A DNA stretch of 20,691 bases from the NCBI GenBank assembly GCA_002284615.2, contig MU070909.1, positions 1-20,691 on the forward strand. The letters are read 5' to 3'. A model generated the notes under the pieces. That model ran no database searches and was not told where the DNA came from. It was given only the letters and a program-made list of their open reading frames with translations. Position 1 is the stretch's first letter. Every line of letters starts with the position of its first letter. Below are positions 18,241 to 20,691 of the stretch, piece after piece. Source of the stretch: Dunaliella salina. Lineage: Eukaryota > Chlorophyta > Chlorophyceae > Chlamydomonadales > Dunaliellaceae. The translations under genes and the position numbers were made by a program.

Positions 18241-18759
18241 GAGCACTCCTGTGACCCATGTGACTCATAAACATACCTTGGCTTTTGACTGCACATGTGA
18301 TTCTATGTGATTGGGCTCAAATTCAGCACTGATGTGTGATGAGGCATGAAAAAGAAAAAGAAAAGAAATACTAAGTAGGCATGGATAGACAGATTTGATT
18401 TAATGGATTTGCATGATATGATGCATTGAATTTTTTAACCATTCTTTTTCTTGAATGGCGTACACTCATGAATGGCAGACAGACTGCCTATTGAGAGGCT
18501 ATAAGTCTGATGAATGGCAGGGTTAACCTGTGTAGACGCCTTATCTGGCGTGTCATTTGTCGTTTAATGTCCTGATTGCAAGATTGCCTCATCAAATTCA
18601 GTTCATTTCAATGGGCCTTGGTTACAATTGAGGATCATCCTCTTTTTTTCCTGGTGGAAAATGTTGAGTTGGATGGGATGTCTGACAGGAGAAACACATT
18701 AGAGACTGCAGGAGATTACACACCAGGGAATTGGTGAGGGCTCGTATGGTAAGTCAAGT
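18241..18759. other. 3' UTR and downstream DNA; no gene seen
   Basis: An AAAAAG-rich run at 18348-18369 followed by ACTAAGTAGGCA resembles the LINE 3' tail on the minus strand, but the match is too short to be certain. Nothing else is recognisable. Confidence 0.4.
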
Positions 18760-18915
18760 TCACAGTCTGTAGGTAAGGTAAGGGTACATCGCTATATATG
18801 CCCCAAGCGGGCATCTGAGCGGTATCGAACCTCCGACCTCCGGGTTCTCACCGGTAGAATCAGGGCCGGTCCTGGCAACTTGACGACGCAGGTGCTCCGA
18901 AGTCACAGTCTGTAG
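18760..18915 (-). mobile_element. tRNA-derived SINE with 13-bp target-site duplication
   Basis: TCACAGTCTGTAG occurs at 18760-18772 and 18903-18915, exactly bounding a 130-base element. On the minus strand the element has a B box GGTTCGATACC (18831-18821), a perfect match to the Pol III consensus. A degenerate A box TCGTCAAGTTGC (18886-18875) lies about 43 bases upstream. The 3' end carries a TGCCC-GGGGCA hairpin, then TATATAGCGATGTA and CCTTACCTTAC repeats. A functional tRNA is excluded because a full cloverleaf cannot be drawn. Mobilisation would depend on a LINE, but the tail is unlike the CTTTT tails of the LINE copies here. Confidence 0.85.
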
Positions 18916-19542
18916 TAAAATCAGGGTGAACAATGTACCAAGGGGTTGCAAGTCAACCACGGCCCACAGCCAAGCCTCTGGGTCTGCAACTCAGCTGCTT
19001 CAAGGAATGAAGGAAAGCATAGCCGCAGCAAGTTCAACCAGCATCAAGGGGTCCAACCAAGGCACAAAGCAGCCCAAGAGCTTGGAATGTCTCAGGGTCA
19101 GAAATTGCGAAAGCACGTCAACAAATCAGTCAAGGCAGATTTTGAGAGGCAGGCCACGCCAGCATGGATGTCAGAACAGAGCTGTGCATGACATAGCATG
19201 TGAATACAAGACGGAAGGAGGGCCTGTAAGGATCTTGGCTGGTTGCTTGAATCTCTTTTTTTCTCCACACAGAAAGGAAAAATGCAGTCAGCCGTGCCAG
19301 GATCCAATTCTTTCTGTATCCTCATAAGAAAGGCCAAAAAATAGTTTTTTCAATTTTTCAAGAAATTCATATAAAACGTACCAGCAATCAAAGCAAGAGG
19401 CAATTTTAAAACAACAGTTGTCTTTCCATCATTCCATATTTTTTGCCTTTCTTTAAACAGTATTTACTACATTCGGTCGTAGAAAATTATTACACTGGAG
19501 CTCTGAGGTACTTAACATCAAGCATGGCAAATATCTTCCAGG
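18916..19542. other. No supported gene; possible retroelement debris
   Basis: Plus frames of 81 and 133 residues overlap in different phases. One is basic and Gln-rich (RHKAAQELGMSQGQKLRKHV), but no family is recognised. The sequence from 19330 to 19440 is AT-rich. Confidence 0.4.
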
Positions 19543-19696
19543 AAAGCACCACGTCAGGTAAGGTAAGGTTACATCGCTATATCCGCCTTCGAGGGCAGCT
19601 GAGCGGAAACACAGACCTGGAACTGGACAAGTCTTCCAAGAATGCGTACAGAAATGTCAACTGTTAAGAAACACGCGCTCAAAGTACCACGTAAAG
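19543..19696 (-). mobile_element. Second SINE copy with imperfect target-site duplication
   Basis: GGTAAGGTAAGGTTACATCG and CTATAT match the 3' tail of the SINE at 18.8 kb, followed by a GCC-TTCGAG-GGC hairpin and AGCTGAGCGG. The upstream half differs from that copy and lacks its B box, but resembles the copy at 3361-3428. The flanks AAAGCACCACGTCA (19543-19556) and AAAGTACCACGTAA (19681-19694) differ at two positions, fitting an old target-site duplication around about 125 bases. Confidence 0.6.
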
Positions 19697-19955
19697 CAGA
19701 GGTTCTCCAAGAAAGCACTGAGAAAAAGGCGCAAGAAGTTTTAATCAGAATGCTCATATGTTTGACTCAAAACTCCAGATATTCAGACACCAAGTGCAAG
19801 GAGACAAACGGTCAGGTGCAGATTTGCATGATGTTTGGCAAACAGTTTCCTTGAAACTCCAAAGACCCTATTGCAATGTTTAGAAACTGCAGCAACAGCC
19901 TGAAAGCATATGCTCATGCAAAGTTTGAATTAAAAGTGATGTCTGGCATTCATGT
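19697..19955. other. No supported gene; coding-like patches before the RT fragment
   Basis: A Lys- and Glu-rich frame (19642-19854) and a further patch lie directly upstream of the reverse transcriptase fragment on the same strand. They could be its 5' coding sequence, but no motif settles this. Confidence 0.35.
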
Positions 19956-20190
19956 TTGCTTTTCTCAAGCCGCACTCACAAGCTGAAAATTGTCATGAAT
20001 GGGTGCATCAAAATTCTAAATAATAACAAATCACCAGGCTCAGATGGCGTAGTAAGTCAGATCCTCAGGATGCTTTCTTCTGAAATCCAGGAGAGCATCT
20101 GCAAACTTTTCCTCATTATGTGGGCCACCCGCCTCACCCCGGTATCCTGGAAGACTAGTGAAACTATCCTCAATGACAAAAAAAGGGGAA
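19956..20190 (+). pseudogene. LINE reverse transcriptase N-terminal fragment
   Basis: The plus frame contains ILNNNKSPGSDGV, then a helical stretch with ESICKLFLIMW, then TPVSWKTSETILNDKK. These are the first conserved blocks of non-LTR reverse transcriptases (N-K-SPG-DG and W-K-x-S-x-x-x-L-x-x-KK), which copy RNA into DNA at the target site. The palm motif with the catalytic Asp pair is missing: the frame runs into the GAAAAG tail of the oppositely oriented LINE at about 20194. The fragment is therefore the target of that later insertion. It shows no stop across about 75 residues. Confidence 0.75.
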
Positions 20191-20193
20191 GAG

Positions 20194-20245
20194 ACAGGAG
20201 AAGAAAAGAAAAGAAAAGAAAAAGAAAAGAAAAGAAAAGAAAAAC
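20194..20245. repeat. (GAAAA)n microsatellite forming the LINE 3' tail
   Basis: GAAAA and GAAAAA units run for about 50 bases. On the minus strand this is the CTTTT tail that ends the right-hand LINE copy, as at 7971-8036 and 9400-9425. Confidence 0.85.
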
Positions 20246-20691
20246 TATGCAGGCGGTGAAAACACTCCCCACATCAATTAAGGAAAAGAGGATACCTAGG
20301 GCCGAGGCACCGTGTATCCGCTTCACCAAGAGAAAGCAGAAGCAAGAAGTCAGTGGGGATCAGGTGGGTTACTGGCAGTAGCCCGTGCCTGACTTTGTTG
20401 AAAGTTGAAAGAGTTTTTCTCAAGAGCACGTCTGGTGCTAGCAAGTTTGTAAGCATACAGGACAGAATGAGCATGAAGCTTCCGAGCAAGCTTGGTGGCC
20501 TTGAAAGTGTCAAGACCAAGCTCCTTAAGAGGCCCTAATGTGTGCGGATGTAGATGACTCCTCCCACGCCTAAAAGGATAGTATGGAGGGTGACTTGAGC
20601 TGAGGCCCCAGAGAGATGACGACAAAGGGCGCGGTGCTGCTGCTTGGAGGCCTCAAGCTGGCTGTTGGGCCGCGTGTCCTCACAGTACTTG
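20246..20691 (-). mobile_element. LINE C-terminal end and 3' UTR, running off the window
   Basis: From the right edge leftward the minus strand reads KYCEDTRPNSQLEA, RHLSGASAQVTLHTILLGVG and GVIY. After a frameshift it continues with PLKELGLDTFKATKLARKLH, HSVLYAYKLASTRRALEKN and the terminal NPPDPH before a stop at about 20350. The 3' UTR follows to the CTTTT tail. This is the best-preserved end of the family here and defines the 3' boundary used to interpret the other copies. The Lys of the putative E-x-K motif lies at the very edge, and the upstream residues fall outside the window. Confidence 0.75.

Noticed and set aside
17760..18296. 178-residue minus-strand open frame
   Set aside because: Antisense to the last exon, whose plus-strand reading fits phase, stop and hydrophobic tail better.
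18773..18902. A functional tRNA gene on the minus strand
   Set aside because: The B box is perfect, but the acceptor and D stems do not form together with a proper anticodon arm, and target-site duplications show it is a SINE.

Overview
The window looks like nuclear DNA of a eukaryotic green alga. Three things suggest this: GT-AG introns, often with TGCAG acceptors, that cut genes into short exons; long stretches with no open frame; and many decayed retroelements resembling those of chlorophyte genomes. Base composition is moderate, unlike the very GC-rich volvocine algae. The exact lineage cannot be fixed from sequence alone.

Two host coding signals stand out. On the left, 660-791 is one clean WD40-repeat exon. 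It is followed by two decaying copies of the same exon, and no other exon of that gene is recognised. On the right, 13228-18240 (+) is a gene rebuilt here from eleven exons (about 445 residues) whose splice phases all close. It encodes a probable secreted or cell-surface protein with a hydrophobic leader, about five alpha-beta-beta units in which one four-exon cassette is duplicated, and a hydrophobic C-terminus like a GPI-anchor signal. Its first coding exon or start codon is not resolved.

Most of the rest is transposon debris. Several copies of a non-LTR retrotransposon (LINE) family lie at 3265-6988 (-), 6974-7470 (+), 7971-8090 (-), 8613-9430 (+) and 20194-20691 (-). The order is RNase H, then a CCHC knuckle, then a C-terminal domain with RPD and E-x-K type motifs, which points to a restriction-like endonuclease. 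All copies carry frameshifts or stops. A 164-bp retroposon with a 12-bp target-site duplication sits inside the largest copy. Fragments of other retroelement C-termini are at 3579-3782 and 9913-10300 (both -), and a reverse transcriptase fragment is at 19956-20190 (+), interrupted by the right-hand LINE.

Short non-autonomous elements include a tRNA-derived SINE with a perfect 13-bp target-site duplication (18760-18915), two related copies (3361-3428 and 19543-19696), and a 729-bp terminal-inverted-repeat element (10822-11550). Minisatellites lie at 2377-2572 and in two introns of the surface-protein gene. The stretches between these features show no gene that can be supported.
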